A stretch of DNA of 64,000 nucleotides from Embiotoca jacksoni (GCA_022577435.1 JAKOON010000008.1:21898501-21962500), one strand, 5' to 3'; shown: positions 11,050 to 24,894, numbered from the stretch's first letter. Program-made: numbers and translations. Notes: generated from the sequence alone by a model not told the origin.

Positions 11050-13500
11050 CCTTCTTTTGGCTTCATAAAGATATGTGCAGTTATGGTCATTTTTAGATCT
11101 ATTTAGCTGCAGCAGCACAGGGCAACACGTCAGGGATAAAGATGATCAAAATTGCATGACTGGCAAAGATAGGGTAATTGTGGATTGTTTAGAGTTGTTT
11201 CACAGTTAGTGCACAAACACTGTCGACACGTGCTTACGTCGCTGTAATGTTGTGGCTGTAAAATGGCAGATAAAATGGTTAAACACTGACATTTCAGCTT
11301 TTCCTTCACTTTCATCGATCCCACATCCGCCTTCAAGAAATACGCACTTTCTTAATAATGACCCAGGAAACTCATAAAATGTCTTGTCTTTCCAAGAATG
11401 GAGAGTGGGTGCAGAAATTAACTCAGGAAGCTGAGAGTGAGAGACAGGAAATAGGAGGGAGAGTGAATAAGCATGGGTTGATCGTAGAGGGAGAGCATAA
11501 GGAAAGATTGCATGTCGTGGCTTGGCATTGTAATGTGTGCAGATTGGTGGGGGAGGCGGAGGCCTATAACTCAGCATGATAATAACCGAGGCCAGACACC
11601 ATAGCTCACCTTGCTGCAGCTCTACCACAGCCCACCTTTACGGGCTAAACACCTCTCATCTGCTCTCTGGACTCGTGTGCTCCTCGCACCCGTCATCCCA
11701 ATTATAGTTCGCCCCATCCATCAGTGGGCAGATGAGCGGGGAGACGCTGTTGGTGTGCCACCTCTCTCACTTGTTTAATAGAGATCTAGCCAGTGCCAGC
11801 TTCCTTTTGACTGACATACATGCAGATCCAACAATATGTTTTAAACAGCAGTGACAGTCTGTGATAAAAAAAAAAAAAAGCTACTAATTAATAGCTTTAC
11901 TGAAGTGCTACTCAGCAGAACAATCTTGAGAAACTTGAGTATTTTCATCTAATGTTACATTGTGGTTTTTATTCCAATACAATTCGAAAAGAAATAATGT
12001 GCTTCTTCTTGCATTTGACAAATAAGTTTCTACTCATTACAACTGCTTAATAAATTAAGACTGAACATAGATTGGTTTATAAAACACGGTGTTCTGAGAA
12101 GTGTCAATTTTGATACATTTTCTTGAGAATACTTTTCCTTGTAATACTTTTAACACTGTGACACTTGTAACACATACTTTTAACACTGTTAAAAATAGGT
12201 CATAATCATAAGTAGTACTACTCTGCCTGTTAAAATATATACAGCATACTAATACAAAGACAATCTTCGGTTAGGTGTTGCTTTTTGGAAATTGACCCAT
12301 GTTAGGTGCTAAAATTCACCCAAGATGTCTTGGACTTTCACTACTTAATATGGGTCAAGTTTAAGCAGTGGGCAGATTTTGACAATTATGTTTTTAAAGA
12401 ATCCCCCCAATTTATGAGAGATGCAGCACAAAATCCCCAGGGTACTGTGACCTACTTAAGTAAAGATTTAAATGAAAAGGATTTTTTTACTCATAATGCA
12501 GTTTTTACTTTCTAACACTGGAACTTTTTTTAGTGCCTTCACACACTTCATCTTAATCACTTGGTTTTTATAGAGGGTTTTTTTTTTAATAGTTTTTGTA
12601 CCTAAACATAATCAAATCTTAACTGTAGCAGTATCACATCATAAAACGGTTTATTTTTCATCCGTGGTTTGTAAAGGTCTTGAAAGGATCAGATGAGAAA
12701 ATATTCCCAGTGTCATGCAAGAGCACATGTACACATGTATTTTGTTATTTAAGTTGGTATACTTGTTGCCTCTGATTCATGGGGAACATAACCTAGCTGG
12801 ACAGGCTGCTAGTGTATCACAGAATCCTTTACTTACCACAAATATATTCTCGATTGGCTCAGAGGACTGTGTCATTGTTTTTCTTTCTCCTTCATTTGAA
12901 AACCCGGAGAGGTTTAAATTCCCACAGATTTATATGTTCATAATCATATATGTACAGTCACATGAAGGTACCTTCAGAGACACAGCAACAAATGTACACA
13001 GACACCCACCCTCCTAAAAGTGATATTCTAGCACACCTCAGCTGATAATAATGACCCTACAGAGAACAACGTCAGGCCATTATAGTCCTAATGGGGTTTT
13101 GTCACTCCATACTGTCTGTGGATGTGTATGCAAACAGCCCTAGTGTGTTTGAGTGAGTCTACGGTTCCTGTGGGAGCTCCCTGTACGTGCTTGCTCAATG
13201 CCTATAGCCAGGATGGATGGCAGCTCAATTGAATAAAGGGGCTCACCGCTGCACAGTACAGCCAACGTGCTGAATTCACAATGAGGACTGGATTTACACC
13301 CCCCGTCTGTGTGTCTGAATTAGCATTTCGAACACCCTGTCCTCTACATGTGTGTGTGTGTGTGTTTATGTGTGCATAATGCTTTCATCTCCAACTGGGA
13401 CCTCTCCATAAATGCTACAGGCAATAAATCGCACGCTCCCAAGAGGGAAATATTGGTCTTGTTACAGGCCAGTGTCCATGCTTTAGTGGACCAGAGCCCA
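11050..13500. other. Unique AT-rich sequence
   Basis: No gene or transposon remnant is recognised. A 30-bp-spaced duplication of ACTTTTAACACTGT occurs at 12,146 and 12,176. Confidence 0.55.
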
Positions 13501-13711
13501 GACTAAGATTTTGTGAAAGAAAAAAAAAAAAGGGAAAGATGCCACCGTCAGAACTATCAGATTTATCCTGCTTTCATAAAACTGGGTTGCCTTGGGTGCG
13601 GCAGGATGAAGTTACCTACAAAGAAGATTAGTGGAAAATGGAAGGAGAGGGAAACAACAAAAGCAAGAAAAGAGGGAGTGAAGGAGTATATTAAAGGATT
13701 GACATGTAAGG

Positions 13712-14152
13712 TTACGGTCCGCGTTTCTTTAAGTGCATAAAAAAACAAGGTGATTCTGACAATCTGTCAAGACCATGCAGGAGAAGACGAATACTAGCAT
13801 CCATAAGAAAAAAAATCCCATCTACACTTGCTAAATATTCATTCTGTTGGTGTTCGTGCCAAGCAGTAGTCATCGCTCGTGTCTTTATTTGAGTTTCTTT
13901 CACTGGGATGCTAAAATTTGCTCCAAACTTGAGAGAAGATTGTTTTGAAAGAGCTTCCACAGAAGCAGTGTTGAAACAATGACACAACACTAGTTCCACA
14001 CCTGCCGTCATTATGTTCCCTGTTTCTATGGCTTCCTCACATTCTCTACAACAATAACCACACAAAAGGCTAATTGCATGCAGCAAAAGCGTCCGGTCCT
14101 CTGAAGATTTCTCTATCTCTCTCAAAGCGCAGGATGCTCGATTTAAGTCCAA
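13712..14152 (-). other. 146-codon open frame, unrecognised
   Basis: The frame starts MDLNRASCALREIEKSSEDR and is mixed in composition rather than repeat-derived. No domain, signal peptide or relative is recognised. It stops within a few hundred bases of AT-rich sequence, and no splice-site-like borders were noted. Likely a chance frame. Confidence 0.1.
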
Positions 14153-14170
14153 TTGACTTCGCGGAATAAG

Positions 14171-14191
14171 ACAACAACAACAACAACAACA
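14171..14191. repeat. (CAA)7 microsatellite
   Basis: Seven consecutive CAA/ACA triplets followed by an A run. Confidence 0.9.
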
Positions 14192-14506
14192 AAAAAGTAA
14201 ATTACCAATAATAATAATGTTTGGATATCTGTGAATATATCTTCACACACTGAACTCAAAGCTCTCTGCATTATTCTCACTTACAAACAACTGACCAAGA
14301 GAATGGGGAGATCAATTTGTCTCAGTCTGTTTCTGGTGTGAATGGAGCCCAAATTCCTTATCTCCTCAAAACACTGAAACTCCCTGCCTGCTCTGAGCAG
14401 AGATGCTTTCATTACTTGCCATTGAATCAGTATTTAGGGAGGGGAAAAAGCCAGCAGAATATGGCATTATCTGAGTGGTGCTAAAAACTCCAGCTGGAAA
14501 GACTGC

Positions 14507-14531
14507 TGTGTGTGTGTATGTATGTATGTAT

Positions 14532-14595
<64 letters not shown>

Positions 14596-14596
14596 G
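14507..14596. repeat. Compound (TG)n(TATG)n microsatellite
   Basis: TG units, then a short TATG block (about 14,517-14,537), then a long TG run. Confidence 0.95.
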
Positions 14597-14867
14597 GAAA
14601 TACATGCATGTGTTGGAAATGTAAGCCCTGAGCTGTACGAACAAGAGCGGCAAGTTGATTAAGTGTATGCACAGAACCCATCTGAGAAATCTCATAAAAA
14701 AAATAGAGCACCAACACACACGCACATGCACACACACTTTCACAGTGTAAACTACAAAGCAAAGCCAGCACTCTGAGTCAAGCCGCCAGTCTCCCTCTTC
14801 ATCGCCTCTTCTCACCACTCTCCTTCTCTTCTTCTCCTCTCTGTCTCTTTCTCTCCATCCGAGTCAG

Positions 14868-14949
14868 TGGAAGTTGTTACGACTCAATCAGGCTCACAAA
14901 GACGAGCAGGAGCACCTGCTCCTTGTCTGCCTTCACCCTCACTCAGAAA
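14868..14949 (+). other. Exon-like segment, 82 nt, open frame (putative)
   Basis: A long CT-rich tract (14,815-14,860) leads to a CAG acceptor at 14,865-14,867. The segment ends in AAA before a consensus GTAAGT donor at 14,950. One frame is open throughout and encodes WKLLRLNQAHKDEQEHLLLV and a few more residues; I recognise no family. It could be an exon of an unidentified plus-strand transcript or a chance arrangement. Confidence 0.3.
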
Positions 14950-14999
14950 GTAAGTCACTTTTCCTTTCTTTTTTTCTTGCTTCTCTTTTCCTTCTCTCG

Positions 15000-16390
15000 A
15001 CTGAGTCTGCATTTGCTTGTCCGATAAAACTAGAGGTGAGACAGGGACGCCACTCTCTCTCGTTCTCTGTCCTCTTTATTCCTCACTGTCTGTTTGCTAT
15101 CTCTTATGACTGGCTCGTGCGCAGACTGATGAACAACCCATCTATATTCTGCAGAGATTACAGGGGCTTTGTGAAAGTGAATGCAAGGGGATAGTCATGT
15201 GAAATGTAAACAGGAATACATTGATTAGCTTTCTGAAGTGTTTTCATGTGCGGTTTTGTCAATGTATGGCTGTGTTGCAGTGGACATGTCAGTCTATTTG
15301 TTTGTCTGCCTGTTGGTGACTTTTGACCACTCGCTTTCACTGACTGTGAATGTGTTACATGATTTCCACTCTTTAATGGCCACAGTGCGTTAAGTCCGGC
15401 ACTTCACAGATGAGATTCGGTTGCTTTACAAATGAATGTCCAGAAACGAGAAGGAACGTTTACACCTGCTGGTCAAGCATAGCATCAATCAGTGCAATCA
15501 TACTGCGTGATGCATGGTTCTTTGTTTTGTTTTTTCATATTGTCTTTGTATGGGTGTCTTTGCTTCCTGCTGGCTATGAGGACGACCTAATCAGGCAGCA
15601 ATTGGCAGTGCCACAGGAGTACAGTTTCTGCATCTCGTTGATTATTTCATTGACTTATGGTTGCGATGGCTGGCAGCCTATCAATGCAAAGTAATTACAA
15701 TAGGCCACTGTGAAGTTGAATAATTGATGTGCTTTTTGGAGCTGATGCATGCTGAAAAACCTATCTGCCTAGAGTCCCGTCAGTAGTTTATCATGGGGTG
15801 AGAGAGGGGAGAGTGCAGCCTGACTGCCAATGCTTAGTGCTGTAATAATGATGCCGGTCTGGGCCTGTCAGCACCAGGAACACTGGGAGTTAGCTCCCAA
15901 GCTGGTTGCAGCTCAGCTATCAGCTTTAGCCTTGCCCTCGATCAATACCTAGAAGAGGAATGGTTCGAAGCAAAAGACACTCCCAAACTCTTCGACTGTC
16001 GATCAGCCTCCTGTTAGCAGCGCTTGCCGTGCATCATGGCTCCTTGCTGCTTCTTATTAATAGATAAGTGACAAGGTAAAGTGCATTTTGATAATTTATG
16101 ATTATGAGAGTAAACTGTAACAAATGATGAGGCGATTAGCTGTTTAAAGGATACTCATTAATAATTTAACCAGACATTCAGACCAAAAACATAATTTTGT
16201 CCAAAAACAAAACAAAAGTGAGCCCATTTGATCCTCTGTCACAGGTATGGCAGGGTAAACAAAATATATTAGACAAGCCTACGCAGTGCTTGCAGCACGT
16301 TGTGCTGGAGCCACTAAATCTGAGCCATGTTTAACTTCTTTTCCCAGATGTGTCCTGAATTTTCTTTATTGAAGCCCTTTGCATTGACTT
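15000..16390. other. Unique non-coding sequence, possible regulatory content
   Basis: Between about 15,590 and 16,060 the sequence is of balanced composition and free of simple repeats. It contains GTAATTAC, AATAATTGATG and AGATAAG words. No coding frame of note is seen. Confidence 0.4.
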
Positions 16391-16394
16391 GATC

Positions 16395-16640
16395 ACTGTT
16401 TCAACACAGTGGTTTAATTTAGGTGAATGGGAAGGCATTTTTCATTCAGTGATAATGTCGGACCGAGTGGCAACCCACCATTACGACACCCATTGGTTTG
16501 AACCCTTGAATTTGGCATTTTGGCTGTCGCCATCTTGTCTATTTTCAGCCCGAAGTGACCATATTTGGACGATCCAGAGAGGAACAAGGGGTGGATCTGA
16601 CTGAGAACCCGGGACACTACGCCCCCCCCAAGTAGTCCAA
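16395..16640. repeat. Dispersed teleost repeat, copy A
   Basis: Contains TGTCGCCATCTTGTC, AAGTGACCATATTTGGAC and GGTGGATCTGACTGAGAACC, in the order I recognise from a repeat scattered through teleost genomes. The last word and the following GGACACT...GC-CCCC also occur at 4,213-4,250 in this window, which supports a dispersed repeat independently of memory. No coding capacity is seen; the family is not assigned. Confidence 0.55.
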
Positions 16641-17621
16641 GAACAGCTTTGTTTTGGGGGTAGTTGTTGACAACTGTTATTCTTCTTTTATGATAAACTT
16701 CTTACTCTATCAATGATTCAAATGCTGAGTCCATGTTTTTATCCATCAAGAAATCACATAATGTCCCTTTGGGCGGTCAACAAGAAAACAATATGAAGAT
16801 AAGATAGGACACCACAGACTGGAACAGGGCAGATTTAATAAGTCTAGATCAGAATTACACGCTCAAGTAAACTCTTGTTTTACTCTGCCTCCCTATACCA
16901 TTTAGACATAAAACATGTCAAAAATCAAAAATATTGTATTCTGTCTCATTCTGCGCCAGACAGGAGTCATAGTCAGTGGTTTTGCTGCTGTCTGCCATGA
17001 TTTCTTCTTCTTTTCATTGAGGCGAATAATCTCTCTTTTTTGCTTAGTTGCCAAGGCTTGGCTCCAACTCTCGGTCAGTCTGCCGCTCTCCATGTCTTTC
17101 TTTCCTTCCCTTACTCTATCTCGCTGCAGTGCCCACAAACCCTAGAGCCAAACTCCACCCTGACTCACTCACACGGCATCCATTATGTATGGGTCAGAAA
17201 TTGAAGAATAACAGGCTTCGGGCAAAGAAGTAAAACATAAATAAAGTACAACAAATTTAGGAATAAAAGGAGAGCAGCCGTGGTTATATCTATATTTGGT
17301 ATGCTGTCTGAATGTGTTATACCTTTCGTCTTCTTAATAGCATTGACATTAGCAGAAGTAATGGTTGAGGTCGTTACACGCTTTCTTTATGACTGCAAGC
17401 AAGATGTAAAGTAACTGAAAAACATACAGTGGATTTTAAATATTCAAATAAACATAATGCTTACTAGTCTGAAGTTTGAACATAGACGAAAGAGTTTTTA
17501 TACAGAGAAGAGTATCATCAACATATCAGGTACCAAGTCGGAACTGGTAACATATGGTGCTCAAACCTGGGTAATATTAGCCTACAGTTAGACACCAAGA
17601 ATGTTATGTACATAGAAATAG

Positions 17622-17623
<2 letters not shown>

Positions 17624-17699
<76 letters not shown>
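17624..17699. repeat. (AC)38 microsatellite
   Basis: Uninterrupted AC run of 76 bases. Confidence 0.97.
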
Positions 17700-17701
<2 letters not shown>

Positions 17702-20490
17702 CCAATCAATACCAATAGTCACTGACATTTACTAACAATAATCAAATGAGAACTATGATTAAAATTTTAACAATTAAAATTCATCTTGACAGGAAGGAAT
17801 GACAAACTGTCAACTTATTATTATTATTCATCGTGGTATTATCCAGGTTAAATCTAGGTATTGATTAATTCATGTGACTTTCAATAAACGTTCTTTCTTA
17901 TGATTTTCCACAGTATTCATTGTCAACAAACAAATATATTTTCAAATGCATCATGAAATGTTGTGCTACTTAAGCTTGGGACTTGGAGCAATGGTTTCAC
18001 CAAATGAAAGCATTGTCTTCCTGATGTTTGACAGGCTGTAAATGACTGTAAAAATCAGACTTTTCACTGTAACCATATGAAAACATACTATAGAGCTCGA
18101 GAGGGGATCTATTTTCAACATCTTTTTCATTTCTTAGCTCTGACCAGCTTTCCTTCTTCAGGGATCTCTATCATGCAACTTCACATTTGTCTTTCATTTT
18201 ATGCAAAGGGAACCCACAACCACATGGTCCCTCTTCCCACAACTGGAGATGAAGCTTAAATAGGCTATAGGACATGGAGTCAAAAGTGTCCTCTTTTGGT
18301 TGAAAAGGGAAAAGGCTGTGCATATTTATGCAAAGGAAATTTGAATTAATTTACAATGCAAATTATAAACAAGCAGAGGAATGCTCATTTAATATATGGC
18401 AGAATTCTAATGATTACCCTGCTTTGCTCCATAGCAAGCTGAACTGTTTTTTACTCCAAATTACATTAACCGAGGTCTCTGAGAGTAACAAAGGCTTCTT
18501 TTTCATCAGGCCACGCATTCCTGTGCAAAGAAAACAGTTTTTGTATTTCCCTCCTTTTCATCAACACAAAGACGAGTAAGGTCTCTTCTGCTTCATGTTT
18601 CGTCTGCCAAAAATACAAAGTTGTCCTCTGATGAAGGCTCATAATGTCCTCTTCATACTTTTTTTTTTGATACTTTACTCTTGAAAATCCCAAAACCACT
18701 GCGACATACTTTGTTTCTAATTTAGGCAGGTCTTTACAGGGTGGCAGAAATGAAATGTTCTTCGCCCAAGGCAACTCCTCGAAGGCAAGCAGGGAGGCAT
18801 GCATGTGAGATGATGAAAAGGTGCGTGCACGCACACACGCACGCACACACAGGCTGATTTGTAATGTGATTAGTACTGTGTCACGTTTTCCACAAAATGT
18901 TGAACTCCAGGCAAACTAGCATATCACGTCATGTGACTGTGAATCCACATGAACAAATAAGTTTTGCTTGGTTTTGTTTTGGCATTGTCACTCTTTTGCT
19001 TGTTGAATAAGATATGAAAGGATGAACACAGTAAATAATGAGAAAACCAAACAGGTAAAATCATTGATCAATGATTCGCTAACTTGGCCACATAAACAGC
19101 CTTTCTCGCACCACATGCCACCTTCTGCTGCCAAATCGAGCTCAATCAGCAGAGCAGCCACTGACGAGGGCTAAAGCCAACATTTCTGAACTAACTGGAC
19201 AAACTACAGGTTAGTGTTGGATGCAGACTCTCAACGGCATCCAACGATTCCAAGCCAAACATCAGCTTGGTGTTCCAATGCTCTTAAGACTGTTTAGGTG
19301 AATGCCACCACTCCTTGCTCTGTCACCGTCGAGGACTCAACACCTGTAATGAAACTGCCCCGCAACCTATTCAACTCCCGGTATCTCATTATAACACTCC
19401 CTGGGTGGATTTATGGCAAATTGTAGAATGACAGAGAGGACAGGTAGATTGTAGGACAGTGTGGTGAGGAAGTCCTTCACATTCTCTCTAAGACAGTTTT
19501 ATTACATCTTCATTCCATTCACAGCAGATACATGCAGTCTAGATGCCTTTCATTTCTCAGAGCAACGGGAGAAGTCATACAACATTTTTTTAATTAGCTT
19601 GAATGGGAATTTGCTAAAGAAGGTAAAAAAGTCAATACTGTAGAGGTTTGGGGACTAAGACTTGTATAATTAATGCCTTTGCATACGGCGGCTTGCCAGC
19701 AATAGATCTCCTTTAATAGGCACACATTGTGAAATATATAATGCAAGGTAATTCAGCACAGACTCCCAGTCTGCCATTCTCAGGGTGAAATGTTTGGTAG
19801 AATAAAATTACATTAGCATATTTAAACTCTCTGTGCTTGTGAAATGAAAGTATCATAAAACATTCATAACCACACTAAGTATGTGTGTGATACTATGAAT
19901 GTGATACATTACAACTCGTCGAAGCATTTGCAGCATCAGCTCATTTTAGAGAATGTTTGCTTTCAATTTGTTTTCAAAGGTTGGTTTTATTTTATTTTTT
20001 CGAAGTCAAACAGTTCTTTGGATGCAAACAAAGAATTGAAGGTGTTGATTTTACAAGATGTGCAAAGATTAAATATAACACTAATATAATTGTTAACAAA
20101 CATCACCAAATGATGTCTTCAAAACAGTCGTAAGATACAGTTTAAATATGTAAATACCCCCCAAAATAACGATTCAATAAAATTCATTTGAACTGAAAAA
20201 AATTGTCTTACAACATTAAGCCTCTGTATGCATAAGTCAACACAATAACATAAAATAGTTTTTATATGCTCTAATATGGTGGACTGTAAAACCGTTTTAA
20301 TACATCCAGTCTGATCACTCGCATCACTTTGTAGGACATATTAAAATTTGCTTGCGTGCCAGCTAATTAGAAACGCTTTGAATATCCAATGGAATATTAT
20401 GAAATTGGATGAACTAATACTTAGTAGTAACACATAAAAAGGATTGTATTATCTTTTTTTCCACCCGCATGAATAAGATTAAGACACTAA
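17700..20490. other. Unique AT-rich sequence
   Basis: No recognisable gene or repeat, apart from a short alternating CA/CG tract at about 18,826-18,850. Confidence 0.55.
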
Positions 20491-20496
20491 AAATTT

Positions 20497-20895
20497 AAAC
20501 CATACCGATTTACTGGTTGGTCGATTTTATTGGCCGATATTGGCCTATCAGAGATATATTGCAAATGGTATATGTTGTAAAATATTAAAATCGTTATTTT
20601 AAATTTTTTTTACAAAGCATAATGCAGAAAAAGACACTCGAGGTTATATCAAAATTATAAAATTTCGGTTTATTTTTAAATGTATAGTTATTTATAATAA
20701 TTCCATTTCTAGTGAAGTTCCCTGTTGCAGTGCACTGATGCCATTTTGGACATTGAAATTTATTTTAAAATATTCTGTCTCCATTGCATATGACAAGTGT
20801 CTGATCACCACAGTTTGGTCGACATATTGTTATTGGATTTGTAAAATCTCTAATATCAGTAAAGGTATTAGTCAGAAAAACCCAGTACAGTGAAA
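20497..20895. repeat. hAT-like non-autonomous repeat relic
   Basis: The left part holds CGATTTTATTGGCCGATATT, and the right part holds AATATCAGTAAAGGTATTAG followed by GTCAGAAAAACCC. I recognise this combination as a diverged copy of a teleost repeat whose intact form alternates CCGAT/ATCGG words near its ends. The middle is AT-rich and has no protein-coding remnant. The borders are approximate, and the hAT link is recalled from family knowledge rather than shown by a target duplication. Confidence 0.5.
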
Positions 20896-20899
20896 ATCC

Positions 20900-23650
20900 A
20901 CTTTACCATTCACATGTACATTTACAGAGAGTTTGCTGTAAAAATAAGTCAGTGAACAGACAAACTAAAAGCGTAATACATCTTATGCTGAGATGATGGA
21001 GTCTTTCTATGGTACTGGAGGCAGGTCAGGAGTAACTCTAATCTGTTTAGACCCATCATTTTGTGTGCATGTGTGTGTATATCTGGGGGAGCAGCACTGG
21101 CCGATAAGCTGACCAGCTAAGAGCAGGAGACACCAGTGGCCCTGGGGTGGGTGGAGACAGTCGAGGAAGAGTCCAAGTGACTCTGCCAAGGGCTGAGGCC
21201 TCGGAGGCAGCACTACATCTTATCTCCTGCTGCCTCTCAGCAGACCTTCAGCTCTGATCCAGATGCAGGTCATTTAGAGCATGGAGGGCAACTCTCAATC
21301 AAAGTAACCAGCCTCCTGGAGAATTCCCTGCAACCTCAGAAATGCTGCTTTATATGGGGAGAAATGTCAGCTGTGTCACCAGAGCTCAAAAGTTCACACT
21401 GTTTCCCTTTTCAGTGTGTTTGTGTTGGAGTTTCCTGTACATGTAAGGATAGGCATACAGTCTAGGAGACACTCGTTTGTTTGTATTTCCATAGATTTTT
21501 AAGGCAGGAATGTGAGTTTGTTCGCTCTATGATGGACTGGCAATCAGTCCCAATGTTTTTCTGTTTTCTATTCAGTGACGGTTAGACATTAATATCCTGT
21601 CTGAGTCTGTGTGCGAGTGCTGCTTTAACTAAAACTGAGTTGAGTTATGGAGGTCCAACATCGTGCCGGACAGATGCTTGAACTTATCCAGCAAAATAAC
21701 TTTTTTGTCCGCCCCACCCCACAGCCCTGACACCACTACTGATGTACCCCAGATTGTGGAGTGTGTGTTTGTGTGTGTCTGCGTGTGTATTTGTATGTGC
21801 GCAAGCAAACCTATAAACTATTGCTGAGAAGAGGGGATTTGTGCTGTCTATTCAATATTGCCAAGAATACCAGTACTTTAAGCCACCTGGGTAAACAGGT
21901 TATTGCCATATCAATCATTTACAGCGACATCCAATGGTCGAGACCACAGACAATATTGACCAGCAGACTGACAGAGATTAATGTTGCTGCACATAAACAG
22001 ACCTATTCACCGCCCCCTCTACCTATCCCTCTTCCAGACTTCATCTATTCTTTTCTCCTCTGTTCTCCCAAGCATCTGTTTTCTACTCAACTCTTTCAGT
22101 CATCTGTTTTCTACTCTGTTCTTTTCATATCCCACTTTGTTTTCAATCCTCTTAGTTTTATGTCTTTTCTTTTTTAAGCAAGAACAAGAACAAAACCCTT
22201 CCTGTCAGTGGTGACTTTAAGCCTGACCCTTAAAGCTTTAGAAAATTGGATTATAATTGGCCAAAATATTAACCAAAATATGAATAGAACAATGACTATA
22301 ATTGCTAATAATTAACTCCATTTGAAACCAGCTCATACGGGCAAAAAGGCCATTTCCTCAAGTGTGAAAAAAGGTCACAACTGATTGACATAAGAATCTG
22401 AAGTTACTAATTACATCACAGAAGAGGTAATTTAGTGGCTCAGTCTAATTTTTTATCAAACTCAAATTCACGACACACTGAGGTGCATACAGAAACAGTA
22501 TCAGCGCTCTTATTAACAGGTCGGATTAACGTTAGTTCTAACACGAGTGGAATGTACAATAAATTACAATAAATTACAAAGTTTTGCATATGTTTATGTT
22601 CACTGAACATTCTGCTTTTCAGAGTGAATTTTTTTTAAGCAATATTGGCAGACATCAATGTGGTAATTGACTGATGGTCTGTGGCCTCTGTCATCTGCAC
22701 CTGCAATTATCTGATAGGATTTTTTTTTTTTTTACCATTCACTTGCTTCTAATTTTTAAGGTGGAAAAAACTTGATGGCCCTTGAGAGCTTGTTGTACTG
22801 TATGTCCCACATTTAGTTAAAAAAGTCATCACCATAGCTGCATGGTTTAGGGAAGCAGCAAGCCATGTCATCTAAATCATTCCCATTAGTTCAGTGTTTG
22901 GCTGAGCTTCCAGCTGCAAGGCTCAGTTACTTTATCCAGACTTAACACATTTCCAACGTTTACTTTCTGAGGCTCATAGATGTCCAAATTAAACAAGGAA
23001 AAACATAATAATTCTCACCCAGTTCAGATTTCTTTCATATGCAAAAAAAAAAACATATATTGCATATTACATCTGCATGGTCGTCACAGAAAGGCTTTCT
23101 AATTTTCATTTCAATTAAAATTGGTTCCAGTTTTAATTTGTTTTATGCATAGCTGTGCTGTGTGCCAGGCTACAATATCCCCTGCTTCATGGATGATTCA
23201 CGGGATGACACGTTTTTCAGTCATCCACCGGGGGCATGTCTGACAGAACAGATTACATATATATCTGGAGCTGTATATGTTATATCATATACAGCCATCT
23301 AAAAAGGCCATGGATGGCAAATTACTTGAGCTTCTTGTCTATAAACACAAGATGAAGAATATGTTTTTATATATTTTCTGTTTTACACATGCAACTAGTA
23401 TGATTGTATATTGGGCTCTAAGCACTGCCAAAATGCAGGTGGCCTACACTCCATACAGCACCTGAACGCATCTGATGGAGACACACATTAAAGGTGAATT
23501 TGTTGAGCGAGGAGAGAAGGAAGGGGATGTTTTAATGATAACTTCCTCCCCCCTTGTGGCTCAGGACCCAGATGAGTAAATCAAGTGAAACCAAGTGTTA
23601 AATGCAGGAGAGTAGAGCTGATATATTATTGATGATCTGTGGCATTGCAT
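20900..23650. other. Unique sequence
   Basis: No recognisable gene. A pyrimidine-rich stretch at 22,010-22,180 produces the local 138-codon and 77-codon frames. Confidence 0.55.
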
Positions 23651-23656
23651 GACCAA

Positions 23657-23793
<137 letters not shown>

Positions 23794-24059
23794 TGCGCCT
23801 ACAAACCAAAAGCACACTCACACACAAATACAAATACTGTCTGTGTTACTTTATATGCAGCAACACTCTCTCTTATTGTGGGATAATGGGCTATAAGGTC
23901 CAGTCTATACTGTACAAAATGTATTTGGATTTTTAAGCCACATTTAAAAATGTATGAATGGCTGCATTTAAGAGTCAATGTTATTCCTTTTAAAGATACA
24001 GCAAGCATACTTATCAAGCAAAATATTACACAAAAATGTATTTGTTAGGTTTTAAATTA

Positions 24060-24892
24060 TAATAAAGTTGTAAAAGTATTTGGACAATAGTGAGCACACT
24101 AAAGATCACAATTACAGCATTTTGCTTGCAATTCTTTAGCCTGCAGAACAGCTTGATAATGCTGTTTCTATAATAGCTGTTGTGAAAGTTTCCTCAACGT
24201 TTCAGCATCGACAGGCTGACATTTTTTCCTCCATCATATCCCATAGGTGTTCTACGGGATGTAGGTCAGAGCTCTGGGAGGGCCTTTCTAAGACTGATTT
24301 CTTTCAACATGCAGCTTGTTCCATCTGTTTACTTTGCTGAAACATCCACTTCAGTATCTTCAGTCATTTTTTGCTTGATTTCTGACAGTTTGCATCCAAG
24401 ATTCTTCTGTACACTTCAGAGCTGCTGATTCTTCTGATAAATGCAAGTTCATTCAGAAAGACAGCCCAGACTTTGACATTCCACCTCTATGTGCCCTCAG
24501 TGCAGCTTAGCTGGAATTTGTCTCCCGGCTTTCTCCATACAATTCATCAGATCAGAATTTTGATTTATCCAACAATAACACATCTTGAAAAGCTGCTGTC
24601 TGTCCTTTGCAAATTAAATCCTAGCCATCATATTATTTAAGCTTATGAATGGTTTCCACCACATCACTCTCCTTCTGAAACCCATTCTGGTCAATCATGT
24701 ATCAAATGGTTTGTTAAGTTGTACCTGGTGATTCTCATTGATCTCTGAAGCGACTTTTGCTGCTGTTAAATGCCTGTTTTTCTTGGTTTTTACATGCAAT
24801 TATGCAGCTCGATCTACTGCTGGTCTTTTGGAATCTGCCTTTGCATCTTCTGCTCTCAGTCACAAATCCTCTCTTTTTGAAGTTTTTGACAA
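24060..24892 (-). pseudogene. Decayed Tc1-like transposase (older, unrelated copy)
   Basis: The minus strand encodes scattered remnants of a Tc1-type transposase in different frames with many stops. In protein order: an SRRCKGRFQKTSSRSS segment resembling the GRPRKTS linker after the helix-turn-helix (about 24,860-24,803); VLLLDKSKF, matching the first catalytic region VLFSDESKF with Asp to Lys-type decay around it (about 24,582-24,553); and SQSSDLHPVEHLWDMMEE, matching SPDLNPIENLW with the catalytic Glu (24,283-24,227). The middle Asp region is not clear. An AT-rich end containing AAAAGTATTTGGACA (about 24,071) may be the outer terminus. The N-terminal DNA-binding part is absent because the sequence changes to a mariner relic at about 24,895. 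It is far more eroded than the 31.6 kb element and belongs to a different family. Confidence 0.75.
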
Positions 24893-24894
24893 TA

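Noticed and set aside
12146..12189. Duplicated ACTTTTAACACTGT
   Set aside because: A two-copy local duplication in AT-rich sequence, too small to mean more than slippage.
15963..15975. GGTTCGAAGCA, resembling a tRNA B box
   Set aside because: No A box at the right distance and no cloverleaf pairing around it.
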